From the NCBI GenBank assembly GCA_900550315.1, contig URRK01000118.1:1-5665 (forward strand): a stretch of DNA of 5,665 nucleotides, read 5' to 3'. Below the pieces are notes generated by a model. It was not told the origin of the DNA. It was given only the letters and a program-made list of their open reading frames with translations, and did not search any database. Origin of the DNA: an uncultured Oscillospiraceae bacterium (GTDB lineage: Bacteria > Bacillota > Clostridia > Oscillospirales > Acutalibacteraceae). The position numbers were made by a program, and so were the translations under genes. Shown piece after piece: positions 4,039 to 5,665 of this stretch (within the stretch, counting starts at the first letter, position 1; every line of letters starts with the position of its first letter).

Positions 4039-5665
4039 TTAGGAGGCAAAAATATTTAAAATGAATTGCTCAATTTCGTTTAGCTCGCTGCTTTTACATT
4101 CCTCCAGCCACTGGGAGCGGTAGGCGGCCAAAAAGCTTTTGGCCTGGGGCTTTAGCGGCGCGGTTGGTTGGTTATTTTTTAACCGTAAAGCGGCTTTGTT
4201 TAACAGCAAAATACCCTCGGTCGCCGTGGTTAGGCGCTGCAAAATAGCGTTTTTGCCCTGCCCCGGTAAGCCTTGCAGGGTTAAAATGGCCTGCTCTAAG
4301 GCCTGCACTGAGCTCTTTATTTCCTCGGCGGTTGATTGAAATTCTGCAGAGGAGTGGGTTTGCGCCCAGTTAAAAAACTGGCCCCAGGTAGCGGTGTTCT
4401 GCGCGGCCGAAACAGCAAAAATTAAAGGTACAAGGTTGGTTGTTGTTTGGTAAACCAGCAGCGAAACGGCTTGTTCAAAATCGGCGTCCACAACGGTTTC
4501 GGTGTTCCAGGCGGCGCAGGCGCCAACGCAGGTGCCAAACAGGCTGCACGCAAAGGGGGCCGGGTGGCCGTAATCGCCCCAGTTGGTGTTCAGCAGCCCT
4601 AATGCACCGGCCTGCCGGCCGTAACTGGCCATTTTTAAAATGTTGGGTACGGCAGTTTGCGGGTTTTCAATCAGCCGTGCCCAGGCCGAGGTTCCGGGGC
4701 AAACAATTTGCTGAAAACCGCTGTTTTTAACGGTTGTTACATTTTGCTGCGGCGGGTTGGGGCCGTAGTCCCAATTTAAAAACAGGGTGCCTTGGGGAAT
4801 GTTTTTTAAGGCTTCCCGGTGGCGCAGGGCAATGTCGCCCCACATCATTACCTTTTTGCCCTTTTGGGCAACATATTGAATTAATTTGTTTACAAAGTCG
4901 CAGTAAAGCCGGCCGGCGTCTTTTCCCGCGTTTTTGCCGCGGGCCAAATCAAAGGTTTCGTCGCAGCAAATATTAAAATAGCTTGACCGAAATAACGGCA
5001 GGTATTGGTCTATTAATGAGCAGACCAGTGAGAAGCTTTTAGGGTCTAAAGGGTCAATGGTGTGGTGCATCATTCGTTCATACCAAAAATGCTTTTGCGG
5101 CTTAAAATTCTGCAGCTCGCACAGCGGGCGGTATTCCTTTAAATTTAAAAGCTCGTACAAATGGCCAAAGGTGGCAAGCGAGGGTACAAAGTCAATAAAA
5201 TTCTCGTAGCAATAATCGTCAAGTTCTAAAAGCTCGGCGGCGGTTAAATAATCGTTTGGCGTGCGGTCGGCGTTCTCAAATTCTTTAAAATCAAAACAAT
5301 GCTCTACATAAAGCTGTAGGGAGTTAATTTTTAAGGCTGCTAAACGGTCAATGATTTTTTTAAGCCCGGCAACCGTAGGCACGCGGCCGCGGGTGGCGTC
5401 GTGGTAAAAGCCGCGGTAGGCAAAATCCGGCGCGTCATTTATGCTAAGGGTTGGTAATTCACCCTTGTAAAGCGTAATTAGCTGCTGCAGCGTTTGCAGG
5501 CCGTAAAAGCAGCCGGCGGCATTGCCGCCAAAAAGCTCAATTTTTTCGGGCAAAATTTGTAGGGTGTAGGCCTCGGGCTTTAAAACCGGGTTTAGGAAAA
5601 CGGCAATTTGGCCTAAATTGCCGGCGCTTGGTAAAAACAAGTGGCAGGTGTTGTCGGCCCGGTCC
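4039..5665 (-). CDS. Glycoside hydrolase family 20, beta-N-acetylhexosaminidase-like (5' end outside window)
   Basis: GH20 enzymes remove terminal beta-linked GlcNAc or GalNAc by substrate-assisted catalysis, an Asp positioning the substrate acetamido group and the next Glu acting as acid/base. The frame stays open to the right edge (eight more codons past the TTG at 5640-5638), so the N terminus is missing; 541 codons plus the stop are visible. Numbering from that TTG: FYGLQTLQQLI (45-55) ends the N-terminal GH20b-type domain, and the barrel runs from about DFAYRGFYHD (72-81) through FVPSLATFGH (151-160). The catalytic pair D227-E228 in NICCDETFDL is encoded at 4962-4957. The aromatic pocket residues are probably W267, W290, W319 and W354. 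A helical C-terminal part (about 400-533) follows. The usual GGDE context reads CCDE, suggesting an atypical or GcnA-like subgroup. No signal peptide can be judged. It lies upstream of the synthetase gene on the same strand. Confidence 0.88.
   Translation of the reverse strand, partial: DRADNTCHLFLPSAGNLGQIAVFLNPVLKPEAYTLQILPEKIELFGGNAAGCFYGLQTLQQLITLYKGELPTLSINDAPDFAYRGFYHDATRGRVPTVAGLKKIIDRLAALKINSLQLYVEHCFDFKEFENADRTPNDYLTAAELLELDDYCYENFIDFVPSLATFGHLYELLNLKEYRPLCELQNFKPQKHFWYERMMHHTIDPLDPKSFSLVCSLIDQYLPLFRSSYFNICCDETFDLARGKNAGKDAGRLYCDFVNKLIQYVAQKGKKVMMWGDIALRHREALKNIPQGTLFLNWDYGPNPPQQNVTTVKNSGFQQIVCPGTSAWARLIENPQTAVPNILKMASYGRQAGALGLLNTNWGDYGHPAPFACSLFGTCVGACAAWNTETVVDADFEQAVSLLVYQTTTNLVPLIFAVSAAQNTATWGQFFNWAQTHSSAEFQSTAEEIKSSVQALEQAILTLQGLPGQGKNAILQRLTTATEGILLLNKAALRLKNNQPTAPLKPQAKSFLAAYRSQWLEECKSSELNEIEQFILNIFAS

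Noticed and set aside
4139..4976. Plus-strand open frames opposite the GH20 gene
   Set aside because: Arg/Pro/Gly-rich shadows of a GC-richer coding region; the minus-strand frame has clear family motifs.
5638..5640. TTG as the start of the GH20 protein
   Set aside because: The frame stays open upstream to the window edge, and the protein lacks most of the N-terminal domain expected before the barrel, so the real start lies outside the window.
1..5665. CRISPR array, tRNA or rRNA gene, insertion sequence, toxin-antitoxin pair or defence genes
   Set aside because: No spaced direct repeats, no tRNA-like cloverleaf, no transposase motif and no matching protein families were seen on either strand.

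Overview
The window reads as ordinary chromosome of a Bacillota (Firmicutes) bacterium, most likely a member of the Clostridia. The main evidence is the rplU-prp-rpmA operon. Its L27 carries the nine-residue N-terminal extension ending in a Prp cleavage motif (NIQLF|AHKKG), its middle gene is the matching cysteine protease, and its leader resembles the L21 leader RNA of low-GC Gram-positive bacteria. Consensus sigma-A-type promoters with extended -10 elements and AT-rich spacers agree with this. Genus and species cannot be read from the sequence.

Layout. Bases 1-222 are the downstream region of a minus-strand gene, with a perfect 16-bp terminator hairpin at 7-46 and an 80-nt imperfect hairpin at 108-187. 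Bases 223-1593 (minus) encode a BrnQ-type branched-chain amino acid carrier with its own promoter at 1671-1699. Divergently, a strong promoter at 1834-1862 drives a structured leader (about 1869-1949) and then rplU (1950-2270), prp (2277-2594) and rpmA (2601-2879), closed by a terminator at 2893-2922. A gene-free stretch (about 2931-3247) follows, holding a minus-strand terminator (3191-3225) and a strong plus-strand terminator (3248-3288) with no adjacent plus-strand gene. On the minus strand, a small alarmone synthetase of RelP/YwaC type (3287-3946) lies downstream of a family 20 glycoside hydrolase (4039 to the right edge, 5' end outside the window).

How the genes work together. rplU, prp and rpmA form one functional unit: two 50S proteins plus the protease that trims L27 before assembly. 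The alarmone synthetase makes (p)ppGpp, which in this phylum slows growth and ribosome production. brnQ imports Leu, Ile and Val. The hydrolase releases N-acetylhexosamine residues from glycans. The last two minus-strand genes could be co-transcribed, but a hairpin lies between them.

No clearly new system (defence island, mobile element, CRISPR, toxin-antitoxin) is present. The observations most worth following are non-coding: the long hairpin downstream of brnQ, a possible short RNA ending at the orphan terminator at 3288, and the L21-type leader. All base-pairing statements were made by eye, without energy calculation.
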